Shown: positions 1 through 7,889 of the stretch, one piece after another
How the letters are laid out: each line of letters begins with the position of its first letter
Position numbering within the stretch: position 1 is the stretch's first letter
NCBI GenBank assembly: GCA_002085465.1
Contig: NBML01000035.1
Coordinates: forward strand, 1 to 18,860
From: Desulfobacteraceae bacterium 4572_89
Lineage (GTDB): Bacteria; Desulfobacterota; Desulfobacteria; Desulfobacterales; Desulfobacteraceae
Direction of reading: 5' to 3'
DNA length: 18,860 nucleotides
Position numbers and translations under genes: made by a program
Notes under the pieces: model-generated
The model's input: only the letters and a program-made list of their open reading frames with translations
The model's database searches: none
What the model was told of the DNA's origin: nothing

Positions 1-2642
1 CCCATGGCTGCAATGGTCAAAATCCCTATACCTATCTGAATTAAATCATACCTAAACCCCTTAAGGTTTTCTGCCTTGTTTTTCAGGTCCAGGGCGATTA
101 ACCAGCCCACAACAACAAGGCCCGCAGCCAGGTTACTCATGGATATACCAATGCCTAAAAAAAACCATTGATGCATCCTGAGCTGAGCAAAATTGGTTTT
201 AGATAGCCCCCAGGCAACAATCACCAGGATAATTATTATGGACCAGAAAAGGACGGCAGGCCCAACCAGGTGTTCGCCACCCAGAAACAAAATCCAGCGG
301 TTGGAGGGAAGATAGATATCAACACCTGCATTGACACTGGGAGCGCCCAGATCAACATGGGAGCTCCTGTATAGATTTTTCATACCTTTTTCTTCAATCC
401 ATTTAAGCTCAATGTTCTGCTGGCCGGGAATAATAGGAAGCACTATACTCTGACCTTCCTGACGAATGGGATGAATTTTACCCTTTATTTTTACTTCCTG
501 CAATTTGGCATTTAAAGGCAGGGCAATGGTATGGTGTCCGCCCTGGGAGCTTTTAATGGCAAGAGCCATCTTTGCAGACGTGATTTTCCGACCAGGACGC
601 AACTCAAGAAGACTTTTTTCAATGGTCAGGGTCTTTCCCTCAATCCCAGGGGGCCTTGAAACCTTCAGGGTTATGGCCTCTCCTGGCCATGGATGCCATG
701 TGGGATACCAGCGGTTTCCTGTTTTATGCAGGATTATTGGAATACCTTCATACTCCAGATGGAAGATAGGGCTTACATCCACCTTCCAGATCTCTGTCCA
801 GGTATTTGTTTTTTTATGTTCCAGCAGAATCTGGTCACTTGGTTCTAAAAAGGATTCCCAGAAAAGATGGGTCTGGTCAGCACCCAGGCTGATTTTGGCA
901 TTTCCTTCCACAACCCGAATACCCTTGGTTGTAACTGATTCCCCCGGCAAAAGAGGAATGTCCAAAACCACACCTGCTCCTGTGGGGCTTGAGCGTTGAA
1001 TCTTTGTTTGAATTTTCCAGACAAGACCCAAAAGAATATTTCGTTCAACCAGTACAAATGGGGGAAGGATACCGGTTTCCATAATTTCCGGCTGTTTATC
1101 ATCTTTTTCCGTAATCCGTCTAAACTGCAATTGAGTATCAATGCTGTTGTCAGGTTTTACTCCTTCTACAGACCATCCATCTGCTTTGATGCTAACCTTA
1201 TGGGGCTTTAAAAGAAATGGGAGCTGCAGCATATTCTGTTTTCCAATGGGACCGCTAAGCGTAACAACATGCCTGCCTGCCGGAATCAGCATCCATAAAT
1301 AGTTTTTCTTCCTTAGGAGCCCCTGGGCCTGGGCGTTGTCAATCATCACTTTCTTTGGCAGCCATTGTTTTACATGGCCTGGGACAGGAATTGCAGTATC
1401 AATTTGTGCATCCACATGGACATCCATTGAAAGCAGTTCATGGCTGATCCTTATAAAAACATTTGAAATATTTGAACATAAAGGAAAGCATTCATCTTTT
1501 TCTAGTAGTCTTTCCTCCAGTGTATTCAGCATTTGTTGGGAAGGAATTTCACTGGTTTGGGCCAGAACCGGGGTCAAAACAAAAAGGAACAGGAGTGAAA
1601 ATATTTTTAAGGCTTTCAGGCCTGTGATGGTAAATCCCTTCCCTGGCCTGTATGGGAACCCAAACATGCCAAGGGCCAGGAAAAAAACAAAAAAGACCCG
1701 GACAAAAGCCAGGATCAGATTTATTCCAGGGCCGATAAGGGTAAATAAAACCATCTGATCCCGGGTCACCGGCCCTGACCAGCTGAAATCAATGGTCTCA
1801 AAGGGAAGCCATTTGGGTATGCCAGGTCCTGTCTGGGTAAGGGCCTTGGGATCATGCTGCATAACCTGGGAATCATAATAAAAAGAGGCTGCGCCTTGCA
1901 CCTTATTTTTTTTCTGCACCTTATTTTTTCTCGGCACCATGTTTTTTTCCTGTACCATTTCCTGAACCATATCCATTTGAGGAGACCGGGTCGGGGAGGA
2001 TGATCCATGGGAGGAATACTGGTTCATTGAAGCAAATGGCCTTGCCAGCTGGGGATAGATCCCTATCCTCAGGGCCTGAACTGCATAGGGGATCACAATT
2101 ACCACAAGGGACAAAGCGACAATACCATGGTAGAGCTTAACTGCCTTTTTCAATTTCCCGCTGGGCAGGTGTTTGAGCAATGCAAAACCAATCAACAGGG
2201 CCAGCCAGACAAAGCGCGGAGCACCCGGGTCATGATAGGTTAAAACCAGGGTCAAAAAAGCAAGTCCGGCCAGAGATTTTGAAAAGAGTCTGGCAAGGGC
2301 AATGGTAAAAATAAGAACAGCAAAAAAATCCAGCAGGGTCCATTGTTTAACCCAGGTGCGGGAAATATTATCAATACCAGTGGCATTTAGAAGTTTCCAG
2401 CCAGGTGGTAGATACAGCTTTGCTTTAACCCGCTGAAAATCATGGTCCCATCCTGTTGCGGGAAGAGTGGAAATTCCCCTTTGATAAATGCTGTCTGCCT
2501 TCAGGTGTAAGACCCCGTTACGAAGTTCAACTCCTGTCTTTTCCGATCCTTTACGACGGGTAATTAATTGCTCAGCTCCATCCACGGCCACCCTGCCAAG
2601 GGAAATCTTACCCAGTTTTTCGGTACTGAAGCCTGGAGGGGA
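1..2642 (-). CDS. Large multi-pass membrane protein, C-terminal part (separated by a frame change; runs off the left edge)
   Basis: This minus-strand frame is open without a stop from 2642 to the window edge, about 880 codons, and has no ATG before about 2027, so it is the continuation of the gene starting at 3589 and not an independent gene. It opens with a stretch reading LGRVAVDGAEQLITRRKG. Then come a conserved-looking LPATGWDHDF, a cluster of hydrophobic helices (about 2290-2100), a Lys/Gln-rich hexapeptide repeat (1898-1969), two more membrane segments (about 1750-1570), a long beta-rich segment with two Cys (DECFPLC), and a last group of membrane helices (about 270-1). The architecture suggests a cell-envelope protein with periplasmic beta domains anchored in the inner membrane. 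No catalytic motif was recognised. The reading frame differs by -1 from the upstream part (2564-3589). The gene is therefore a recent pseudogene, a frameshift in the assembly, or a case of recoding. Function unknown. Confidence 0.75.
1898..1969 (-). repeat. 18-bp imperfect tandem repeat, 3-4 units, within a coding frame
   Basis: Units begin at 1898, 1916, 1934 and 1952. The first three share the pattern GCACC-(T/A)-T followed by a T-run; the fourth is more degenerate. Eighteen bp is six codons, so the repeat keeps the minus-strand frame and encodes degenerate hexapeptides of the form (M/K)V(Q/P)xKN, a basic linker between membrane helices of the large envelope protein. The homopolymeric T-runs make this a slippage-prone site. 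Confidence 0.75.
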
Positions 2643-3589
2643 TCAATTGGCTGAACCCCTTTAATTTCAACCAGTCGCAGGTCTGATTGTGCAGCAAATG
2701 ACCATATTTCCTGCCTGGGCCAGTAACCTTTTGCAGGCGGGCTGAACAAAAGCTGTTGCAAGGGCCCTGTATGCCTCAGCATCAGGCTTATACTATATTG
2801 TCCCGGCCTCACCTGCATTACCATTTGACCATCCTGTTCCAACCTGGCAGGCAAAGGGCTTTTTAATGAAAAAGGGATGAATTTTTCCGGGTTGTACAGG
2901 GGCCCCAACCTGATTTCCCGGGCTGAACCAGCCACATCAAGGGTAAAATAGACCAGTACCCGGGCAGGGATTGAATCCTTTATCAGCCTGAAACTCTCGA
3001 TTTTCAGACGGTTCTCAATTTTATCTTTGGATTGTAAGCTCTTTAGCCATAACCGGCCGGACCCGTCAATATTTGGAAACTCAATTTTTTCATTGTTGAC
3101 AGTTAAAGACACAAGGGCTGACCCACTAGGGATTTGCAGATTTTCGGGCAGGCCGGACCAGGCAAAGCCACCGGTTACCCTGTGGAATCCAGGATCAAGT
3201 CTAATTCCAGGAGTCTTATCCTTCTCTATAATGACCCGCATTTCTCCATCAACCTGAACTTTCCCGGGCCATTGATTGTCCTTACCCGGCAAAGCCACCC
3301 AGGTTTCTTTATGTACCAGCCAGGATTGTTTGAATTCTCCCCCCCTGTCATTCAAAACTACCTCAAGCTCGGAAGGCCACACGCATTGAAAAATATCTGC
3401 ATCGTTATATTGGGGAATGCAATCCAATTGTTCTTCTTTATCATGGAGAACCCAGTCAACCCAGGGTTGAAGCACTTCAGGAACATAGGGAACTTCCTTT
3501 GAATAACAGGGCGAAATAAAAAATATAAGGAAAATAACGACCCATAATAATTTCAATGTAATCCCAAAAAAACCATTGATTTTGCCCAT
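2564..3589 (-). CDS. Large envelope protein, N-terminal part (signal peptide, beta-rich domain), frame-interrupted
   Basis: The 341-residue frame starts at an ATG preceded by AGGAGAATT. It has a classical N-terminal signal or anchor (basic MGK, then a hydrophobic run LLWVVIFLIFFIS ending in CYS-KE). The rest is beta-rich with many Trp and Pro residues (PWVDWVLHD, ETWVALPG, LDPGFHRVTGGFAW), as expected for a periplasmic domain. It ends abruptly at TAA 2564-2566. The last ~18 residues (after VPKN) are probably not native, because the overlapping -1 frame reads LGKISLGRVAVDG and continues for hundreds of codons. The lesion lies between 2570 and 2642. The gene is transcribed divergently from the methionine operon, with 182 bp between them. 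No known enzyme family was recognised. Together with the downstream frame the product would exceed 1190 residues. Confidence 0.75.
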   Translation of the reverse strand: MGKINGFFGITLKLLWVVIFLIFFISPCYSKEVPYVPEVLQPWVDWVLHDKEEQLDCIPQYNDADIFQCVWPSELEVVLNDRGGEFKQSWLVHKETWVALPGKDNQWPGKVQVDGEMRVIIEKDKTPGIRLDPGFHRVTGGFAWSGLPENLQIPSGSALVSLTVNNEKIEFPNIDGSGRLWLKSLQSKDKIENRLKIESFRLIKDSIPARVLVYFTLDVAGSAREIRLGPLYNPEKFIPFSLKSPLPARLEQDGQMVMQVRPGQYSISLMLRHTGPLQQLLFSPPAKGYWPRQEIWSFAAQSDLRLVEIKGVQPIDPLQASVPKNWVRFPLAGWPWMELSN

Positions 3590-3616
3590 GATAATTCTCC
3601 TGTTAAAACGGCGTTT

Positions 3617-3634
3617 CTATATAATCCTATATAA
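3617..3634. promoter_or_regulatory. Direct repeat in divergent intergenic region, possible operator or promoter core
   Basis: CTATATAA occurs at 3617-3624 and again at 3627-3634, so the copies are offset by 10 bp, one helical turn. It lies 28-45 bp upstream of the minus-strand start at 3589, where a -10 element or repressor site would be expected. On the minus strand a TTGTCA at 3642-3647 stands about 17-19 bp from the AT-rich core. Function is inferred only from position. Confidence 0.3.
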
Positions 3635-3695
3635 ATTTGGGATGACAACATCCTTTTTGATTGAATTTCTGGTATTTTATTCTTTTTTCTAATAC

Positions 3696-3701
3696 TATAA
3701 T
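3696..3701 (+). promoter_or_regulatory. Possible -10 element for the methionine operon
   Basis: A perfect TATAAT lies 70 bp upstream of the first ATG of the operon. At a 17-bp spacing the upstream hexamer is TATTTT, a weak -35. No SAM riboswitch-like leader is seen in the short, AT-rich stretch between this site and the start codon. Confidence 0.35.
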
Positions 3702-3771
3702 CCATATTGATAAAAAAATACCGAATATTTAAAATTTATTTCCCAGCAATTGATAAAAACAGAGGTCCAAT

Positions 3772-5022
3772 ATGAGTAAAAGAGATTATCGATTTGAAAC
3801 AAAGGCAATTCACACAGGGGTAAAGGATAATCCATGGCAGGGCGCAACCCTGCCCCCTATTTTCCAGTCCTCTGCTCATTATCACGACAGCGCAGAAAGC
3901 CTGAGCCAGACCTTTGCCGGCCAGAGCCAGGACCATATTTATATGCGCCTGAGCAACCCCACCAACAAATTCCTTGAAAACAGCCTGGCCACCCTGGAAT
4001 CTGGAAAGGGTGCAGTGGTTACCTCATCGGGAATGGCAGCCATAAACAATTCCTGCATGACTCTTTTGAGGGCTGGAGACGAGTTTGTTGCCAGTAAATC
4101 CCTTTTCATGTCAACCTATGGTCTGTTTACCAATATTTTTAAAAAATATGACATCCATGTCACCCTGGTTGACCTCTTGAACCTGGAAGAGCTTGAAACC
4201 AGAATCAATGACAAAACCAGGTTTGTCTATATGGAAACCATTACAAACCCTGGAATGGAAATTCCAGATATCGGTGCCATTGCAGACATTGCCCATAAAA
4301 AAGGGATTCCACTTCTGGTGGACAACACCCTGGCATCTCCCTGGCTCTGCCGCCCCATTGAACTTGGGGCTGATATTGTTCTCCACTCTACTACTAAATA
4401 TTTTTCCGGCCATGGTGCAGCCCTTGGGGGTGTGGTGGTTGATGCAGGCAACTTTGACTGGCACACGGAAAAATTCAAAGATTTTCATCCCTTTGTTCAG
4501 CAAAAAGGTGACCTGGCTTTTCTCCACAGGATGTGGAAGGAACATCATATAAACTTTGGCACCACCCCCGCACCATTTCATTCATTTCTCACGGCCATTG
4601 GTCTTAATACCCTTGGGGTACGAATGGAACGGCAAATGGAAAATGCCCTCAGGACTGCTGACTTTCTAAAGGCACATCCCAAGGTAAAATGGGTTAATTT
4701 CCCCGGGTTTGAAGACCATCCAAGCCATGGTATGGCAAAGAAACTATTCAAGGACAAGGGATTCGGCACCATGCTGACCTTTGGGTTGCAGGATCAGGAT
4801 GCCTGCTTTAAATTCATTGACAATCTTTCCATGATATTAAACTTGGCCAACCTGGGGGATTGCAAGAGCCTTATCATTCATCCCTATTCCTCACAATATG
4901 TTTCCTTTCCCGAGGATTTAAAAAATAAACTGGCTGATCCCTGTCTGCTTCGGTTCTCCACAGGCATCGAACATATTGATGATATCTGCTATGATATTGA
5001 GCAGGCCCTTGGGAAAGTCTGA
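3772..5022 (+). CDS. O-acetylhomoserine sulfhydrylase / Cys-Met metabolism PLP enzyme
   Basis: This 416-residue protein is a fold-type I PLP enzyme of the Cys/Met metabolism family. It probably makes L-homocysteine from O-acetylhomoserine and sulfide (or cystathionine from cysteine). Visible motifs are YMRLSNPT (57-64, phosphate-binding Tyr/Arg), SSGMAA (85-90), STYG (114-117), [10 protein letters not shown] with cofactor-pairing Asp184, and [11 protein letters not shown] with the Schiff-base Lys209. The C-terminal [22 protein letters not shown] is typical. The start has AGAGG six bases upstream. metX follows after only 2 bp and supplies O-acetylhomoserine, which favours the O-acetylhomoserine sulfhydrylase role over cystathionine gamma-lyase. 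Motifs alone do not separate MetY from MetZ or MetB, so no symbol is given. The gene looks intact. Confidence 0.93.
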   Translation: MSKRDYRFETKAIHTGVKDNPWQGATLPPIFQSSAHYHDSAESLSQTFAGQSQDHIYMRLSNPTNKFLENSLATLESGKGAVVTSSGMAAINNSCMTLLRAGDEFVASKSLFMSTYGLFTNIFKKYDIHVTLVDLLNLEELETRINDKTRFVYMETITNPGMEIPDIGAIADIAHKKGIPLLVDNTLASPWLCRPIELGADIVLHSTTKYFSGHGAALGGVVVDAGNFDWHTEKFKDFHPFVQQKGDLAFLHRMWKEHHINFGTTPAPFHSFLTAIGLNTLGVRMERQMENALRTADFLKAHPKVKWVNFPGFEDHPSHGMAKKLFKDKGFGTMLTFGLQDQDACFKFIDNLSMILNLANLGDCKSLIIHPYSSQYVSFPEDLKNKLADPCLLRFSTGIEHIDDICYDIEQALGKV

Positions 5023-5024
5023 AC

Positions 5025-6200
5025 ATGAGCGAATATACAGGGCATGACCAAAGCGGTGCCACCATCGGCATTGTTGAGAAACAGTTTTTTACCTTTGCAG
5101 AACCTCCAAATCCCCTGGAGCTGGAAGGCGGCGCCAGCATCGGCCCTGTCACCATTGCCTATGAAACCTGCGGCACCCTGAACAAAGATAAAACCAATGT
5201 AATCCTGGTACTCCATGCACTGTCAGGGGATTCCCATTTGGCAGGATATTATAAACCAGAAGATGCCAAACCAGGCTGGTGGGATATCATGGTGGGCCCG
5301 GGAAAAGGCATTGACACGGATAAATATTTTGTTGTGTGCTCCAATATCCTGGGTTCCTGTGCAGGCTCCACAGGGCCTTCTTCCATTAACCCTGAAACTG
5401 GAAATCCCTATGCCATAAACTTTCCCATGATCACAATCAAGGATATGGTTACGGCCCAGAAGGCCCTGATGGATCATCTGGGGATAAAAAAACTATTGTC
5501 CCTCATTGGAGGATCTGTTGGGGGTATGCAGGTCCTGGAGTGGTGTGTCAGATATCCGGACATGGTTGTCTCTGCCATTCCCCTGGCAACCACCTGTCGT
5601 CATTCAGCCCTGGCCATTGCCTTTAATGAGGTGGCCAGGCAGTCCATAATGGCTGATCCCCATTGGAACAACGGGAACTATTATAATAAAAAAAAACCGG
5701 ACATGGGCCTTGCCATTGCCAGGATGATCGGACATATAACTTATTTATCCGATGAATCCATGCGTCTTAAATTTGGAAGAAGGCTCCAGAACCGAAGCGC
5801 CCTGAGCTTTGAATTCGGGGCTGAATTCCAGGTGGAATCCTATCTCCAATACCAGGGCAATAAATTCATCGAACGCTTTGATGCAAACTCTTTTCTATAT
5901 ATAACAAAGGCTGCTGACTATTTTGATTTGGCAAGGGAATATGGAAAAGGATCACTTGTAAAGGCCTTTTCCAATTGTAAAACAAAATTTCTTGTGGTCT
6001 CCTACACCTCGGACTGGCTCTATCCAACCTACCAGTCCAGGGAGATGGTTACAGCCATGAAAAAAAATGCCCTGGATGTAAGCTTCTGCGAAATAGATGC
6101 CCAATGGGGCCATGATGCGTTTTTATTACCGGATCAGCGTCTTGACAACCTTATGAAAGGATTTTTAAGGAGGGCAGACCATGACACCCCTGCGCTATGA
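5025..6200 (+). CDS. metX: Homoserine O-acetyltransferase MetX
   Basis: This 391-residue alpha/beta-hydrolase-fold enzyme transfers an acyl group from acyl-CoA to homoserine, the committed step of methionine synthesis. The nucleophile elbow is GGSVGGMQ with Ser164; the rest of the triad is Asp330 in TSDWLYP and His363 in WGHDAFLLP. Other family signatures are [17 protein letters not shown] (58-74), [24 protein letters not shown] (97-120) and the Arg/His pair in [17 protein letters not shown]. Length is normal for the family. Some MetX-fold proteins use succinyl-CoA, so the acyl donor is inferred. The start lies 2 bp after the preceding stop, and the 3' end overlaps metW by 20 bp, indicating translational coupling. 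Intact. Confidence 0.96.
   Translation: MSEYTGHDQSGATIGIVEKQFFTFAEPPNPLELEGGASIGPVTIAYETCGTLNKDKTNVILVLHALSGDSHLAGYYKPEDAKPGWWDIMVGPGKGIDTDKYFVVCSNILGSCAGSTGPSSINPETGNPYAINFPMITIKDMVTAQKALMDHLGIKKLLSLIGGSVGGMQVLEWCVRYPDMVVSAIPLATTCRHSALAIAFNEVARQSIMADPHWNNGNYYNKKKPDMGLAIARMIGHITYLSDESMRLKFGRRLQNRSALSFEFGAEFQVESYLQYQGNKFIERFDANSFLYITKAADYFDLAREYGKGSLVKAFSNCKTKFLVVSYTSDWLYPTYQSREMVTAMKKNALDVSFCEIDAQWGHDAFLLPDQRLDNLMKGFLRRADHDTPAL
6166..6173 (+). promoter_or_regulatory. Strong Shine-Dalgarno of metW embedded in the end of metX
   Basis: TAAGGAGG, a full anti-16S match, lies 7 bp before the metW ATG at 6181 and inside the metX coding sequence. It fixes the metW start and shows that the gene is meant to be translated independently of termination of metX. 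Confidence 0.8.
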
Positions 6201-6636
6201 TCTGAAAATAATTGCATCCTGGATAGAACCAGGATCAAAGGTTCTGGGCCTGGGCTGCGGTGAAGGTGATATACTTTACTGGCTTAAGAAAGAAAAACAG
6301 GTCATTGAACAAGGAATTGAAATCAAAGAATCCAAAGTGGTCAAATGCATTGAAAAGGGAATTTCCGTTCTCCAGGGAGATATAAATGAAGAGATGGAGG
6401 ATTACCCTGATAAGGCCTTTGATTATGCCCTGTGTTCACAAACCCTCCAGCAGGTATATGAACCCTCAGCCCTGATAAAATCCATGCTCAGGGTGGCTAA
6501 AATGGGAGTGGTCAGTTTCCCCAATTTCGGTCATATAAAAGTAAGGATGCAATTGGCTGCAACTGGCTGCGCACCCATGACAAAGGAACTGCCCTATTTC
6601 TGGCATAATACCCCCAACATAAGGGTTTTGAGTTGA
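6181..6636 (+). CDS. metW: MetW-like methionine biosynthesis protein, C-terminally truncated
   Basis: MetW is an SAM-methyltransferase-fold protein encoded beside metX in many Proteobacteria and linked to MetX activity. Family landmarks here are [18 protein letters not shown] (5-22), LGCGEGD (24-30), [11 protein letters not shown] (85-95), VVSFPNFGH (110-118) and [12 protein letters not shown] (137-148). Members are usually near 200 residues and continue after NTPNI with another ~50 residues. This one stops at 151 (NIRVLS-stop), so the C-terminal helix/strand region is missing. The motif-I Asp of the usual VLDLGCG is replaced by Gly (VLGLGCG). Start choice is firm because of the strong ribosome site. 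The next gene begins about 33 bp later. Either a stable truncated form or a pseudogene caused by a deletion that brought the methyltransferase closer. Confidence 0.85.
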   Translation: MTPLRYDLKIIASWIEPGSKVLGLGCGEGDILYWLKKEKQVIEQGIEIKESKVVKCIEKGISVLQGDINEEMEDYPDKAFDYALCSQTLQQVYEPSALIKSMLRVAKMGVVSFPNFGHIKVRMQLAATGCAPMTKELPYFWHNTPNIRVLS

Positions 6637-6668
6637 ATAAAAGGAAAAAACAAAGAAAAGGAGAAAAA

Positions 6669-7727
6669 ATGGACTGGAACCCGGGAACCCTGCTTGAAAT
6701 GTCAGGATATTATTGGAAAACCTGCACCCTCCATGCCGGTGTAAAACTGGATATCTTCACTATTATCGGATCCAGCACCCTGTCCAGGGGAAAGATCGCT
6801 GAAAAGCTGGGCATGGATGAAAGGGGAGTTACCATGCTCTTAAATGCCCTGGCAGCCATGGAACTTCTGGTTAAAAAAAAGGACACATATACCAACACGA
6901 CCGAAGCACTGACCTTTTTATCCAAGGATTCAAAACAATATATCGGGTTTATGATTCTCCACCATCACCACCTTGCCCAGTCCTGGGTCAACATGGACCA
7001 GGCCATAAGACAGGGCAGCCCCATTCGCCAGACAGCATCCCATTCAGAAGAAGAGGAAAAAGCCCCCATTCACCAGCCTGCCCCGGTTGCAGAGCCTGCC
7101 CCGGTTTCAGAAGAAGAGCGGCGGGAAAGTTTTCTCATGGGCATGTTCAATATCGGCATGGCAACAGCCCCGGGTCTTGCAAAGGACCTGGACCTTTCCC
7201 AATGCACACGGCTCCTGGACCTGGGCGGAGGACCCGGCACCTTTGCCATCCATTTCTGCCTGAATAACCCCGGCCTGGCTGCTGAAATCTGCGACCTTCC
7301 AACCACCCGTCCCTTTGCGGAAAAAACCATTGAGCAATTCAAGGTGTCGGACCAGGTCTCTTTTACCCCGGGTGATTATACAAGGAAAGACTTTTGCCTT
7401 GACCAGAAATTTGATGCTGCCTGGCTTTCCCATATTCTCCATGGGGAGGGACCGGAAATGGCGGAAAAAATCATTGCCCGGGCAATATCTGCACTCAGAC
7501 CCGGAGGAAAAATATTTATCCATGAATTTATCCTGGACAACACCATGGATGGGCCTCTGTTTCCAGCCCTGTTCTCCCTGAACATGTTCCTGGGAACCCA
7601 AAAGGGACAATCCTATACTGAAAAACAACTTATTGACATGCTCACAGCCCAGGGAGTAGTCGATATAGCACGTCTGGATTTCAAAGGGCCCACTGAATCC
7701 GGGATACTGGCAGGCAAAATCAAATAA
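6669..7727 (+). CDS. SAM-dependent O-methyltransferase (Methyltransf_2-type, winged-helix dimerisation domain)
   Basis: This 352-residue protein has the two-domain layout of the plant-type/hydroxyneurosporene-type O-methyltransferases. The N-terminal winged-helix dimerisation domain spans about 8-100 (HAGVKLDIFTII, IAEKLGMDERGVTMLLNALAAMELL). The Rossmann SAM-binding domain spans about 175-352, with motif I LLDLGGGPGTF (182-192), an acidic SAM-ribose region (EICDLP) and RAISALRPGGKIFIHEFIL (271-289). The ATG at 6669 is preferred over an in-frame upstream start at 6633 because AAGGAG lies 5 bp before it. Between the domains sits an unusual acidic/proline-rich linker (about 124-154) made of short repeats. 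Location after metX/metW suggests co-transcription. Substrate unknown; the usual catalytic His lies in the HILHGE stretch (255-260). Confidence 0.85.
   Translation: MDWNPGTLLEMSGYYWKTCTLHAGVKLDIFTIIGSSTLSRGKIAEKLGMDERGVTMLLNALAAMELLVKKKDTYTNTTEALTFLSKDSKQYIGFMILHHHHLAQSWVNMDQAIRQGSPIRQTASHSEEEEKAPIHQPAPVAEPAPVSEEERRESFLMGMFNIGMATAPGLAKDLDLSQCTRLLDLGGGPGTFAIHFCLNNPGLAAEICDLPTTRPFAEKTIEQFKVSDQVSFTPGDYTRKDFCLDQKFDAAWLSHILHGEGPEMAEKIIARAISALRPGGKIFIHEFILDNTMDGPLFPALFSLNMFLGTQKGQSYTEKQLIDMLTAQGVVDIARLDFKGPTESGILAGKIK
7077..7112 (+). repeat. 18-bp tandem duplication encoding PAPVAE/PAPVSE in the methyltransferase linker
   Basis: Units 7077-7094 and 7095-7112 match at 16 of 18 positions. They are flanked by two copies of TTCAGAAGAAGAG (7043-7055 and 7106-7118). 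The repeat preserves frame and builds the Pro/Glu-rich linker between the dimerisation and SAM domains. Confidence 0.75.
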
Positions 7728-7730
7728 TTT

Positions 7731-7759
7731 TTGACGACCAATCCATATTCATGTATACT
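7731..7759 (+). promoter_or_regulatory. Sigma70-type promoter upstream of the SPFH/AAA module
   Basis: TTGACG (7731-7736) and TATACT (7754-7759) are separated by exactly 17 bp; both hexamers match the consensus at five of six positions. It begins 4 bp after the stop of the methyltransferase gene and 130 bp upstream of the ribosome site of the SPFH gene, so the decayed module has, or had, its own transcription unit. Confidence 0.6.
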
Positions 7760-7889
7760 CTTTCTTACTCTTGAATTCCATGTGCTATTTCTTTATTTTC
7801 CTGCTGATTTTATAACTCTTTTGACGAATTATTTTCAGGCTTATTTTTTCAAAGAACACTACTGATTTGTTTTAGGGAAAGGAGCAGGT

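Noticed and set aside
505..1758. Several plus-strand open frames of 70-160 codons
   Set aside because: They are opposite the uninterrupted minus-strand frame of the large envelope protein, which has membrane helices and a coherent composition; the plus-strand translations look random.
2610..2625. Programmed -1 frameshifting as the main explanation for the split envelope gene
   Set aside because: The heptamer GAAAAAC is a weak slippery site and no upstream Shine-Dalgarno stimulator or downstream stem is evident; a lesion is simpler.
3640..3658. GGATG-ACAA-CATCC plus T5 as an intrinsic terminator
   Set aside because: The stem is only 5 bp and it lies between divergent genes, where no transcript is expected to need ending; kept only as a possible regulatory repeat.
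3590..3771. SAM or SAH riboswitch before the methionine operon
   Set aside because: The leader is short and AT-rich and no multi-helix junction pattern could be seen; a covariance search would settle it.
7107..7628. A 173-codon open frame on the minus strand within the methyltransferase gene
   Set aside because: It lies wholly antisense to a well-supported methyltransferase frame, has no ribosome site and no recognisable domain; it is a shadow of the real gene.
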